A DNA stretch of 64,000 bases from Codonopsis lanceolata (lineage: Eukaryota; Streptophyta; Magnoliopsida; Asterales; Campanulaceae), in the NCBI GenBank assembly GCA_013146195.2, contig CM028377.1:179900029-179964028 (forward strand), written 5' to 3'. Numbering within the stretch: position 1 is the stretch's first letter; each line of letters begins with the position of its first letter. The position numbers were made by a program, and so were the translations under genes. The notes beneath the pieces were generated by a model. It worked only from the letters and a program-made list of their open reading frames with translations, made no database searches and was not told the origin of the DNA. Of the stretch, positions 33,061 through 44,596 are shown in pieces.

Positions 33061-33273
33061 ATGAGAAAGAATGGAGAAACGAGTCTATCAATTACCCAGT
33101 TCATCAACAATCATCGCCGGAAAATAGAAGAAACTTTGGTTGGTCCAGGTGCTGGCAAGGGGATAGGATGCAGCGTCGGAGTCAGATTCGGGTCGGTTGG
33201 TGGCATTGAGTACAGCGATTCCAGGTGGGATAATTTCAGGATGGTATTTGGGGTTGGTATGGGTTGGATCTAA
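33061..33273 (+). pseudogene. Second captured fragment: glycine-rich protein
   Basis: A 70-codon frame with GPGAGKGIGCSVGVRFGSVG, then RWDNFRMVFGVGMGW. Alternating Gly and hydrophobic residues around GIGC-VGV-FG recall small chloroplast-envelope glycine-rich proteins of the TGD5-like kind. The family call is tentative. It lies between the GTE fragment and the right terminal repeat, so the element may have captured two genes. Confidence 0.4.
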
Positions 33274-34142
33274 ATCTTTTGTGAATTTAGATTTGGATAT
33301 TGTTCCACCGTGGTTTCTCTGGATATTGGATAGACTGAGACCAAATTTAGGGTTTCATAAGATGCCCAAAAACATAAGGGCAAATTTGAGATTTCCAAAA
33401 AAAATTAACGGCAAAACTAACGGTAACCCCGTAAGGGGGTAGTCTTTTAGTAAAAACCTACTTTAAGGACCAAACACATTTCAAAAAAAAATAGAGGGAC
33501 CAAATGCATAGTTTGTGGATAGTTCAGGGACCAAAAAAATATATTATCCTAAATTAAAATTATTAGATTAATATTGGCTAGTAACTTGTGTTACGTTGAA
33601 TTTTAGATTCGGGCAATCGAGCTTAGTACGAGTTGGAAAATACCGTTGCGGATTAATTTTGCTAAGCATATCGAGGTAAGGGATTACGTTTCTTTTAGGT
33701 CCTTTGCAAAAGTAAAAAAAAAAAAAAAACTTTTAATGTTAGGCTTCCGCTAATTCTTGAATTTATTCGTTCCATCATTTGCCATGTCCGACCTCATGTC
33801 GGTAGTTGCTTTGACTCCGTCGTTAGCTTTGTTGGATATCTTCATTATATCTTCGTTTCACAGATTTCATGTCTACTTTGATTTTTCATGAAATACCTTT
33901 GTTATTGAGAAATTTGCTTTGTATTTGTAAACCTTGTTGGTATACTTCTTGGTATCGAAAATGACAAATTTTGATATGATTTGCGTTTTGATAATAGTAC
34001 ATTAACAGTATTATTCATGTTTTGAAACTATTTATGATCACTAAGTATGAACAACCCGTCACGGGGATTTTCGTGACAACATTTGAAATAATTGAAGTTG
34101 CACCACTTGGCCTGTGAGTGCGGTTATCCGGATATACCTTAA

Positions 34143-34225
34143 CTTGTGTACCCTTTGAGAGATTTGTGTACCCTTCGGGGGATTCGTGTACCCTACAGGG
34201 GATTTGTGTACCCTTTGGGGGATTT
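34143..34225 (+). repeat. Minisatellite in the solo LTR
   Basis: Four units of about 21 bp with consensus TTGTGTACCCTTTGGGGGAT. A GTACCC array of this sort is often seen in the non-coding part of long plant Gypsy LTRs. Confidence 0.8.
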
Positions 34226-34994
34226 TGTTCTTGGTCAATAGACCCTTATGTGATCTTAATACATATTTGAAATCTTCGGTTATTACTAGTTGGTATGGGA
34301 CGGCCAGTAATGATTAACTTATTTGATCAATTTTGTCTTCTTTGAACTCTCCATTTTTTTTTAAAAAGAATTTATATTCTTGTTGATCGATACCTATCTT
34401 TGATTTTTGCAAATTATCAAATTTCTAAATTTTGTTTTAACTTACAGCACGATTATTCTTTGAGTCACCCCTCCTTAGAAACCGGAGGGGCGACGTATAA
34501 TCTTACTAAGCTTTGTTCGCTCACCCTTCACAACCCTCTTCTTCCAGGTCGAAATTAAAGACTAAGCTTGAGGTAGAGGATACATGTGAAGAAGTCAAGA
34601 TTTTTAGGTTATATTTATATGTTTTGGAATTTAATGAAGATGTAGTAAATTTAGTAGACTTTGTTTAAAAATTTATTTTGGATGACTATATTTTTAAATT
34701 GAAGACTTTTGTAATTCTGGTTGGATGACGTTTGACTAGTCTTTATTTAAGTTTGAAATTGTAGTTACGTGGCCAAATGTGAGCCCATGTAATGGGACCC
34801 AAGTTTGGGGCGTTACATATAGCAAGTACTAAACAACCAGATAAAATTAAAAATAGAAATTAATTAACAAGATTGTTAAAAACCTCTGCATTAAGAGAAA
34901 ATTAAGAAACTTCAAATGGTTCCTTTTTTAATTTTTTTTATAGGTAACTATGATCCCTTGGTATGAAATTAGAACCAATGACCTCAATATCTTT

Positions 34995-35520
34995 GGGAAA
35001 AATTCTGATCGATCTCTTTTTTAAAGTTTCTAATCTCAAAAGTTCATTTTTTTCAATCATAAAAGACCACTTTTCGAAATATTGTTCTAATTAAAAGTGT
35101 TATCGTCTTCTTCAACATCTCCGGCAACACACTTTAGATTCGAACTGTGGTTCAAAAATTAATACACTAAAATTGATTAATCGTGGTGTAAAAATTAATG
35201 CACTAAAATTGATGAATCGCAGTTCAAAAATAGATTAGCAATTACACTATTGAACCACGGTTCAAAATTAATTCAATAAAAATTGATGAATCGCAGTTCA
35301 AAAATAGACTATTAGTTACACTATTGAACCGCAGTGGAAAAAATAATGCGATAAAATTGATGAATTGCGGTGCAAAAATAATGGCCTCTGTAGCGCGCTT
35401 ACGGTTCATTAAGGGTATCGTAGTTATTTTGTCATCAAAAATGACTTTTTTGATTGAAAATAAAAAAAGATGTATTTTAACAATTAAAAGTTTCAAAAAA
35501 TAAACTGACCGATAATTTTT
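34995..35520. mobile_element. MULE-type MITE with internal tandem units
   Basis: Termini GGGAAAAATTCTGATCG and CTGACCGATAATTTTT pair imperfectly over about 80 bp. A perfect 11-bp duplication TCAATATCTTT lies at 34984-34994 and 35521-35531. The centre (35130-35385) is built of repeated ATTGATGAATCGCAGTTCAA-type units of 40-90 bp. It is non-coding. Confidence 0.85.
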
Positions 35521-35535
35521 TCAATATCTTTTGTA

Positions 35536-36230
35536 CAGGGCCGGTCCTGAACTTTTGGGAGCCCAGGGCGAAAAGAAAAGAAAAGACCCCCTAAAAATAT
35601 ATAAAAATATATTTTTTAGACGAATAATTTTTTTTAACTTTTTATCGTTCATAGTATTGAAAATGTACAACACCTATAAATGTATAAGAAAAATAAGCAT
35701 TAAAATTTAATTGAAAACTATTATTTTGCATCGATTTAAACAATTTATGACAAAAATGATATACCCCATCAATCTTTTACTTTTTTGACTTCCGGATAGA
35801 TATTTTCTTGATAACATGTTTGTACTAAAAATGCAAGTTAAAAAAAAGGACACAATCATTAATAAAGTTAAGAACTAAAGAAACATAAGCAATAAAAATG
35901 AGTCAAATAGTAACAACAAAAAAACTTGATTTTTGCTTGAAATGTAATAATTAAGCTATAGGAGATGGATGGGCAAGAAATTAGCTTGACTAAGAAGAGA
36001 GTGAACCTAAAATGAAATAAAATAAAAGGCTTGGTTGAGACTTAAACTCATGACCTACATATTCACATTACCCAACAATTTCCATTAAACCAAAAAGACA
36101 ATCTTGTATATAAGTTACGTGGTATATAATATATTATTAAAACCTGACCTACACTTCTTTAAAACTAGGCCCTCTAAAATTTTGGGCCCTGTGCGAAGGC
36201 CCATGTTGCACCTGCTCAGGACCGGGCCTG
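35536..36230. mobile_element. hAT-type MITE (695 bp)
   Basis: Inverted termini CAGGGCCGGTCCTGA and TCAGGACCGGGCCTG (one mismatch) with a perfect 8-bp duplication CTTTTGTA at 35528-35535 and 36231-36238. A second inner GGCCC-rich pair lies near 36166 and 36181-36202. No transposase. Confidence 0.92.
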
Positions 36231-36289
36231 CTTTTGTATTGAGTGCTCCTTCCATCTCTCTCACGCTAGAGGTTCAACTTCAAAGGGTT

Positions 36290-36590
36290 CTTTAGTCCAC
36301 ATTCACACAACTTGGAGCCAAATAAGTGCCTAGATGCTAGGAATGAAACTACGCTGCACCATTTTACCATAAATATCGACCTTATACCAACTAAAACCCA
36401 CAAAACCCCAAAAATATACAAGTAGCGGTGATAATTGGATGTTAATGGATAGCTTTGGGTTAAACTATTATCCATTATGCCAATAAATAATAGGTTAACT
36501 CAAAGCTATCCATTAATACTCAATTATTACCCCTATGTATAAGCATTTAAGCCCACACTAGAGGCAAAGTAACACGTAAGGCTTCAAATT
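36290..36590 (+). repeat. Duplicated segment, block A copy 2, first piece
   Basis: Matches 17619-17720 in order (CTAGATGCTAGGAATGA, ACCATAAA, AAGCCCAC, CGTAAGGCTTC). It contains an extra inverted pair around TAATGGATAGCTTTGGGTTA (36440-36530), probably a small foldback insertion. Confidence 0.65.
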
Positions 36591-37080
36591 CAGTGTTTTA
36601 AAAATCGATTTAGGCGTCACCTTGATAGTTAGAAATTTAATAAATCGGCGAAAACATCGACTATGTGCAGGCTAGGCACCGCCTAGGCGTCCAACTGCAA
36701 AGTTTTCATATATTTTTTAATTTAAAAAAAATTGTCCTAAAAATTGTCATTTTGAGTTTTTAAAATTATTAAATTATTTTTATAAATTTGTAATTGTTAA
36801 CGGACATATGGATAATTGAACTGTTGACTATTTTTGTAATATTTTGAACCTTAGATGATATTAAATTTCTAGTTTTACTTTTTAAATTCAGCATCATAAT
36901 GTAATCATTATTTTTAAATTATTAGGTGATATTTAGTATTAATATATTTAAAAAATTAATGTTTAATAATTAGTTTATAATAAAAAAATATATTAAAAAT
37001 CGGATATTATGTCTTACACTTCTAAACCCCGCCTAAGCTCTGGTCTGGCGGAAGTCGTGTGAGGTGCTTACACTGTGGTA
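36591..37080. repeat. AT-rich repeat shared with a MULE interior
   Basis: Begins CAGTGTTTTAAAAATCG with GCCTAGGCG-type blocks at both edges and ends near GTGCTTACACTG. Its middle (about 36770-37010) matches 28620-28880. Termini CAGTGT/ACACTG suggest a MITE, but the flanks do not show a duplication. Confidence 0.5.
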
Positions 37081-37309
37081 TTTTTGTAAATACTTTGAAA
37101 GCCTAGCGCTAATGCAATTCTTGCTTTTCTCTTCAATTCAAACTAGGCCTGTCAATTTCAACCCATTACCCATAAACCCACCCAACCCAACCCACTAATT
37201 ACCCAACCCAACCCAACCCATTAATAAAATAAATTTAAATGGGTTACCCAGTTTAACCCATTTAATTTCATGGGTTAAGTTGGGTTAAACCCACTGACTT
37301 GAATGAACC

Positions 37310-40147
37310 TGTGACGACCCGACCCGGACCCCAATGCGAGATCCCGAGTCGCGCCGTCCAAATAGATAATAACACAAGCATGCATAGTAGGATTATAAAA
37401 TTCATGTGGCGCAACATCGCATACAAACAACAACTCGGCTACACTTGGCCGGAAAAACAACCTAATTTAAACAAGTCTTCGGCGTTACGGTAGGAACCCA
37501 ACAACTACTCCTACAATTATTAACACATGCTTATAATAACCTCAACGGCCACAACATGCCGGAGACAATAACAACAACAATAAATAACGAGCTTTAGCGG
37601 AAGAAAATCGTAGTGAACCATACACATATAAACAGGCTCGACTTACAAGTCGGCATACCAAAAGATTACAAGTATTAAGTAGTTAAGTTACATCAACATC
37701 AAAAACAACATAAACCCCAAGCCAAGTCTACATGACTTGCTTCCCATCGTCCTTTCCAAAATAAAAGGTTAACTAATAGATGTCCAAAAGATCAACCTTT
37801 ACTACAAACAACCAAACGTGGATCAAGCGAATCTATCCCGGACCGGCTCCTCGGCTCGGATCTAAGGAAACAAAACAAACAAATAGGGTAAGTCGAAAGA
37901 CTTAGTAAGTTACTACAATGCATGATCATGTTATAACAGGGCATTTATCACAATTAGGGTTCACGTTCATCATATAGCACTTAGCACATTTTCACGTAAG
38001 TGCAAGGAAATAAATCATACAATTAGGATATGATATAGGCACGGCCGCTTCGTAGCTCCTGCAAAATAGTTTGTTAACCCAATATCGTGACTACGATGCT
38101 CGTGACTTTGCATCGATATACCGAACTCCGCCGGCTAATAGCAGCCAGTGACGCACTTATTGATACGCAAAGGGGCTACTTCCCATTGCGGCCTACAATG
38201 GAGGGGTGTGTGAGGTCCAGTGCACGGCGATCCATAGCGAGCACAAATCTCTCAATTCGTGAAGGCTATACATCGTCCTACCCTGACATAAAAATCAAAC
38301 CAAATTGTGCCAGCTGGACTTAATGCAATGCTCAAGTAGATGTTTACTCGTAAAGACCAAATAATGATCGAATTCGACAAGAGCGAACTCGACCGACCAA
38401 GTAGGGTATAATTCTCTACAATAAACCAAGTCAAGGCAATCAATTGCTCATAACCAAATAATCATAACGGGTTCAAATGCACATAAATAAACTCAACTTA
38501 AACATTGAGTAAACTTGACCAAATGTCGTCCAAACTTCGTAGGGATTGAAATTAGGGTTTATCAAGTTCAAATCTTCCCTAGAATCGACTCCGATGAGTC
38601 TTTGTTCTAAATTCCCAAATTTAGGGTAATTGAAGCTATGTGCTTCATAACTCAACCTAGTTCATTACTAAGTTCTTCAAGGTCATAAATTTACCAAGGC
38701 ATAAGAATATGATACATGTTCATCATAGAATCCAAGATTGAAGATATAACACATTCAACATACCACATCTCATGTAAGCTCAATTTAGGCCATTAGCACT
38801 TAACAACATTTTCATCAACAATTACCATACATGTTTCTAACATGTTCAAAGTCCTACATAATCAAGATACAAGAGTTTTATATACTTTCATAGGCAAGAA
38901 ACCTTCCTATACATGCTCCTAACAAGCTCAAAATCCCAACATACATGAAGATAGCATAGGAAGCATAACATGTGTCCTCATTGACCTCAACCACCATAGG
39001 CTTTGTTTCCTTAGGGTCAATGAGAACTAAAGAAGAAGATGAAGAAGAGAGTAACTTACTAGTTATACACCAAAGAAAGAAATGAAGGAAACTATTCGGA
39101 TGGAAATGCTCCCCTTGATGAGCTCTTCAACTTTAATGAATGGCTCTTGGGCAAAGGATGAATGAATGATTGAAGGTGATGAAGAAGACCTCAAGGAACC
39201 ATGGAAGAACTAGAGAGAAGATGGAAATTGTTTTTGAAAAAGGCTTTGAAAAAGGTGAAGAGGAAGAGAGCTGATTTGTGGTTTATATTGGTCAAAATGG
39301 TGAGTGGGACAAGTGTCAATCACTTGTGGTCCCTTTTCCAATCAGATTTGGGGCTTAATGACCAACTAATGGACCCTTAATCCAACTTAAAAATCTAGTT
39401 AGGGATGTTAGGACATAAGTAGGAAGGGTTAGGGAGGTTTAGGATAGGTTTAAGTAGGGGTTGGAAGTGAACAAATCGTCAAATTCGAAACAGGGAAAAT
39501 CAGCAAGCAAGAGGCGGGCGCTCAAAGGCCCAGGGTGAGGCGGGCGCCTCACAAATGGGCTCTCCCAAGTTCGAGACCATTCAGCAATTACTCTCAGTTG
39601 AGGCGGCGCCTCACTGGCCTGCGGCCGCCTCGGCTCCGTAACCTCTAAAACTTGGTCTAAACTTGATCTAAATGGTCCCAAACTTTGGGCAACCATTCTA
39701 AGGTCTAACCCTACTCAAAACAAGTCGGAAACGAACAACCCCGAACAACCCCCGAACAAGCTAGGACAAGGCGCGAACCACGCGATTTAATGAACAACGG
39801 ATTAAACTCAAATCAAACGCCAATCAAACTAGGATGTCTTGGGCATGAAAAAGGTTCGTTTCAACATGAATAAGACTTGAACATAAAGCTAAGAACTCAA
39901 CGAACACTTCGTACGTCGAAATAGAAGCAAATACGAGCAACGAGAGGAATCGCTAAGGCCAAATTCAATGCGATTAAACCGGCGATTCTACAAACAAGTT
40001 TATATGATTCTAAGCATGCTATGGACTTCTAAAATGATCTATGAATGATTCTAAGACATTTATATAACAAGTAAACATGCTCACAATTCAACCAAGAAAG
40101 TAAGAAGACAAGCATACAATGCACATGCAAGATTATGGGGCGTTACA
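37310..40147 (-). repeat. Chromovirus-like solo LTR nested in hAT X2
   Basis: The minus strand starts TGTAACGCCCCATAATC and ends GGGTCGTCACA. A perfect 5-bp duplication GAACC lies at 37305-37309 and 40148-40152. The host sequence is continuous in X1 at this point. A TATA-like ATATAAAC on the minus strand lies near 39281-39290. With no internal region between, this is a solo LTR left by LTR-LTR recombination. Open frames inside are not coding. Confidence 0.93.
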
Positions 40148-40197
40148 GAACCCAGCGGAAATTTTGAAACTATCGATCAAAACTCAAAACCTAGGTC

Positions 40198-40265
40198 TCG
40201 CTCTCTCTCCCTCTCTCTCTTTCTCTCTTCGCTCGATCTACTCGCTCTCTCTCTCTCTCTCTCTC
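40198..40265. repeat. CT-rich tract in hAT X2
   Basis: Counterpart of the GA-rich tandem repeat of X1, in opposite orientation and shorter. Confidence 0.8.
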
Positions 40266-41336
40266 CATCAACGACCACAGGCGGAGGCAATTTCCTTCCC
40301 CACTCCGGCCTCCTTCTCCATATTTGATTATTGAAACGGTTTTTGAGCCGGTGATTCTCCATAAACGGCGAAGAGGGACGAATCCAATCTTGCGGGTTAG
40401 AGCTTCAGAAACACATTTTTGAGGTATTCTTCTTTTTCTAAACTCAATCTTTGACGAATCCCTTTCAGACTCGCAATGTGTTTTTGATGATTAAAATCCC
40501 CTGAAATCTGAAAATTTTCATTTAGGATTTTTAAAAGTGTTGGTTATCTGAAAAGATTCTTTGAGTAATGATATGAAATTAAAAGTGTTGACTATGTAAC
40601 TATTGATTTTATCATGATTTATTTGAATTGCTTTTCAAATCAGCCTCTCTTACATTGATTTGGATTTTGGATTGTTTTCTTTTGTTCAGCTGCTCTTCTG
40701 TAACTCGACCTTTACTTAGAATTTCATGTTTAAATTGCTAATCAAAAAACGACTTAAATCAGGATTTGCATCTGAATGGTGTTGATTTAGCTCTTAAGAT
40801 TACGACTTAAGAGAGGTTATGAGGTTATCATTTGAATTTTAAATGGTGTTGATTTGCATCTGAATGGTGTTGCAAATCACATGGTGCGAATTTATTATTT
40901 AGGGTTTTAGGAAATTCGGACAGAATTGAAATCTTGAAGCTCATCAAAATTCACCATTCACCAAACATGCGGGACTAAGTAGTAGTTTAAATGGTACTAG
41001 GAGACTAGTGCAGCTCTTTTTAATATATATGCACAAGAGAAACTTACAGTATAATTATTAAACTAACAAAGCAGCTACTTGACCACATTAGTCCGAGGAT
41101 CTTCAATTCGTGCTAGCACTTTAGTAAACACGAAAATAACTTACGTTATCTCTGTCTATCCTTTCATATATGAGACAATATATGCTTTACTATCAAATAG
41201 TCACTTTTCTGTACTTCCAAGAGATAATAAGTAAGCTAGCTTAGTTCAAAATCTCCCACTTATAATCTTTGTTTATTCTGTACCTTCTAGTTTTCTGTTC
41301 AACTTGCTAACTTAAGTTCTTCTATTGTCTTCCCAG

Positions 41337-41423
41337 ATGGTGGATTGTACTAGAGTGCCTGAACAGGGTAATAGTGAAGGTGGGAATTCAACTAATACAT
41401 CCGGTGCAACTGAAATCTCTTAG
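41337..41423 (+). pseudogene. Start of the hAT transposase-like reading frame
   Basis: A splice-acceptor-like TATTGTCTTCCCAG precedes ATG at 41337. The frame reads MVDCTRVPEQGNSEGGNSTN, TSGATEIS and stops at 41421-41423. The same start occurs in X1 on the minus strand. A Ser/Asn/Gly-rich N-terminus is usual for hAT transposases. Nothing of the BED finger or catalytic core follows. Confidence 0.45.
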
Positions 41424-42982
41424 CTTGAACAAATGTTGAAGCAGAGAAATTGTACCAGGTTACTTCTTGTTAGCATAGAGGAATTTCTGAACAATGTTAT
41501 GGGTTCTAGCTCTAAAAAGTCATTTTTATTGGCTATTCTTGAAAGCATCTTTACATGTGCTTGCTTGACTCCCATTAAAGAACTTTGTTTTTTGACGTAT
41601 TGTAATTTTCTTATTATCTGGATTTTAGAATCAATCTTATTGATAAAGAAGATATCAAGATGCCATAGATATGAACTTATGCTTTACTGCTGTTGGCTAT
41701 GATTTTGTAATTTCTTTCATTGCAAACTGACCAGTGAGTTAGTGACCAACAACATTCACTTTACATACGTTGAGTTTTGGAGTTTTGTTTCGAGAATTAT
41801 CTCACAAGAGAACAGCCCGTGACGGCTTCTTTCTTTTCAGGTTTGTTTGATGAGCGTAAAAAAATTAGCTATGTTCCATCTTTAACTTTAAATTCCTTTT
41901 TACCCGTGTTAAATTAGTGTATTAGATTGTTGTATTGTACATAGTCAATTTAATATTTGCTCTCATGTTTAAAAATTCTGATTACGAGAAATGTTGTCAC
42001 AGATTCGTTCATATGGCAATCCAGATTATGAGACATGTGGAGAAATTGGTTTGAATTTCAGAAGGCTTCTTGCAGTGTAACACCCTTCGCTGACCATGCT
42101 TAAGACACAACATATTTAATGGGAAACTTCAAGGCAGTGATTGTGCACCAGTGAAATCTCTAACTCATACTCAAAGTCATGTGGACTTGCAAGATTTAGA
42201 TTTAGATTTTCAATTTTCGATTTTATATTTTAGGTACATGATAGTAACAATCAGTGTGGAAATGTTCATTTGTAGTGCTAGTTCTGTAATGTAATTTGTA
42301 TTGTTCTACATTACAGCACTGTTGAGAAATGTTCAAGTAGATATGTGTTTTTGTTTATCTTCGACATGACTTTGTTTCAATTCTTATGGACGATGTTTCG
42401 TTATTTAATGTCTTGGAGATATATTTTATTTATATACGAATGACATGAAGTTCAAATGGGTTCACCTGTCTTAACCTGACCTATTTGACCAGTTTATTAT
42501 TTTTGGGTTGTACCGTGTCGCATCGCGACCCTGATGAGAAATGTCTAAAATATATTTTGTTTATTTTTGACATGAACATTTTCTGTAATTTGATTAAATT
42601 CTTATGGACGATGTTGTGTTGGGGGTATATTTTATTTATCCATTAAAAAATTTAAAAAAATAAAAAAATTTAATTTTTTTTAAATTTTAAAAAAAATTAA
42701 ATTTTAAAAATTTTAAAAATTCAAAAGAATTTTAAAATTTTAAACACGGGTTAAAGTGGGTCGACCCGCTTTAACCCAACCCATTATGACCCAACCCATC
42801 TGACCCATTTAATATTTGGGTTGTAGCAGGTCATGACCCATTTCAACCCATTACCCACTCCAACCCAACCCAACCCAATTAACACCCCTAATTCAAACAC
42901 ACTGATTTGATCTAAAATCATCTGATTCAACTCATCTCTCTAAACTTTGAACACCACCCGAAAATTATCGCAGAAGCACCTA

Positions 42983-43388
42983 TCTATATTACAATAGAGT
43001 TCATTCTCACACATGTGCAATTGACTAAAGCTATTTAGAGGTTGAGATTAAATTATTTTAAAAAATTTAATGGTTGGGATTCACTCTCACATTCACATGT
43101 GTGAGAGTAGTTATTTACTTTTAACTCTCTATTTTCTCACCCTGTTGCAAAGTCACTCCCTATAATTAATATTATGAGCAGTCACACCCTGAGATTAATC
43201 TTCTAAATTATTACCTCTTACAAAACATTAACCTTACATTAATATAATCTCACAATAGAGCTCAATTACCACTTGAACTAATGTACCCTTCAACTGTAAC
43301 ATTTTTTAAAATCGCATTTTCTATTTAGACGTCGACGTTTCAATTGACGAAATCAGATATACTGGCACCGTGCCATAGGCACGGACAC
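42983..43388 (+). mobile_element. Helitron-like non-autonomous element, single copy
   Basis: Starts TCTATATTACAATAGAG and ends with the perfect hairpin CCGTGCCATAGGCACGG (43368-43384). It shares CACATGTGCAATTGACTAAA and GCTATTTAG-GG-TGAGATT with the tandem pair at 30321-31310. It interrupts block A copy 2. Confidence 0.55.
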
Positions 43389-43684
43389 GAAATATCAAGC
43401 CTAAAAGTACGAATTGAAATAAATGAGTGAAACTCATTTATCACCACGCAAAGGCATTATGCACATCAATTATATATAACATGGAAATAATGTTCTCATG
43501 AATTTCTTATTTTCACAATCACTTGGTTGAGATGACGTAAAATTTGGCAAAAACTTAAGAAATATTGTGTTACGAGTATTTTTTAATAATATGGATCCTC
43601 CTGACATGATTCATCCATGAGTTGGTGGATTGAATTGTAAAAGAGTGATATTCTCTCTTACAAACCTTTCTGAAATAAGGTTTG
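43389..43684 (+). repeat. Duplicated segment, block A copy 2, later piece
   Basis: 43400-43545 matches 17860-18030 (AACTCATTTAT, GGCAT-AT-CACATC, ATGTTCTCATGAATTTCTTA, CACAATCACTTGGTTGAGAT). The remainder to 43684 is unique A/T-rich DNA ending in the Copia target site. Confidence 0.65.
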
Positions 43685-44542
43685 TGTAAGGCCAAAATAT
43701 AAATGTCCTATTTTGGTCTTGTTCTCACCTTTCTTGGTCCTTAAGTTTAGGCATTTTTGAAAACAAAATATTCCTAAGATTTTTGGTTTCTTGATTCTAA
43801 AGTTTAGGAGATATTATGGAAACAATATCTTGGTAATATATCTTGGTAATACTCTTTCCTTAAAAACATGTCCTAGAGTCCTTGATTTATTTGGTAATGA
43901 AATCTAGTGAATTTAGGAAGTTTATTTGATTACCAATTCTATCTCCTAATCCTTTAGTGTACTGGAGTTTGTTTCCTTCTTTATATGTAGGTCTCCTTCG
44001 TGATATAAATAGAGGACGCAGCTGGAGGCTTGGACATGGAGACAGAGAGAGCATAGAGCATAGAAGTGCAACATATTCAGAATTTTCAGAATTCCAGCTT
44101 TTACAGAATTTGAATGCAGTTGCGAATGTTATAACATCCGGAACTACATCAAGATTGTTGGAACAGTTTGTCTTCCTAAGGTTTCTAGGAAGTTTATTTT
44201 TTAATCTCACGTTTTCTCTACTCTTTGTTTCTGTGGGTTTTGCTCTCCAAGACTTGTTGTCCTGTGACAGTGTTTGTTTTGGTGATTTCACATAATTTTT
44301 GTAGAACAATTTTTTTTTTTTTTTTTTTTGTGAAATCTTTTTGGCCATGAGGCTAGATCAACAAGTATAGGCTTGTAGATTGTTTGGTAATCGTTTGTAC
44401 TTATTTCCTGCTTTATAATTAAAGTCTTCCGTTGTTATTTATATTCTGACCAATACACCTTCCAGTGTAGCTTCTATACAAGCTACATTAATTGGAAGCT
44501 GCATTGACAGTTTTGTGAATCCTAGTTACTATTGATCTTACA
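43685..44542 (+). repeat. 5' LTR of the internally deleted Copia element
   Basis: 858 bp, nearly identical to the 3' LTR. A TATA-like ATATAAATAGAGG is near 44002-44014. A perfect hairpin TGTAGCTT/AAGCTACA lies at 44466-44488, close to the 3' edge. Confidence 0.92.
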
Positions 44543-44544
44543 AT

Positions 44545-44557
44545 TGGTATCAGATCC
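44545..44557 (+). other. Primer-binding site (initiator Met-tRNA)
   Basis: TGGTATCAGATCC, two bases after the 5' LTR, the normal Copia PBS. Confidence 0.9.
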
Positions 44558-44596
44558 TCCTCTTGACGACACTAAGAGAAGATTCTGGTTGTAGCC

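Larger units (their letters stand above)
32194..33549. mobile_element. Pack-MULE carrying GTE bromodomain-protein sequence
   Basis: Terminal inverted repeats of about 180 bp begin GGATAATATAATTTTTTGGT and end in its complement ATTATCC. A perfect 9-bp target duplication TAAATTAAA lies at 32185-32193 and 33550-33558. The interior has no transposase but contains plant gene sequence. It inserted into the solo LTR 31378-34820. Confidence 0.92.
31378..34820 (+). repeat. Chromovirus-like solo LTR, interrupted by a Pack-MULE
   Basis: Starts near GGTAATACCCGATCATTTTC and ends TTTGGGGCGTTACA at 34820. TATAAATAG at 31592-31600 is followed by AGAGGGGAGAGAAAACCC, a typical LTR promoter layout. No PBS or coding domain follows. 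Without the MULE it is about 2.08 kb. The start dinucleotide is mutated and a 5-bp duplication is not clear. Confidence 0.6.
37144..42890 (+). mobile_element. hAT element X2, non-autonomous, with nested solo LTR
   Basis: Termini TAGGCCTGTCAATTTCAACC and CAACCCAATTAACACCCCTA with a perfect 8-bp duplication ATTCAAAC (37136-37143 and 42891-42898). It is the reverse-orientation relative of X1. Removing the nested LTR (37310-40147 and one GAACC) leaves about 2.9 kb. A 5' leader, an intron-like stretch and a start codon are present, but no transposase domain. The sequence at 41440-41765 is unrelated to the matching position in X1. Confidence 0.92.

Noticed and set aside
34143..34225. Telomere- or CRISPR-like short repeat
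   Set aside because: Only four 21-bp units inside an LTR; unit is not a telomere repeat.
38087..38323. 78-codon frame in the nested solo LTR
   Set aside because: No family resemblance and placed inside an LTR with defined ends and duplication.
43887..44348. 112-153-codon frames in the Copia 5' LTR
   Set aside because: They overlap on both strands of the LTR and the 3' LTR copy breaks them.
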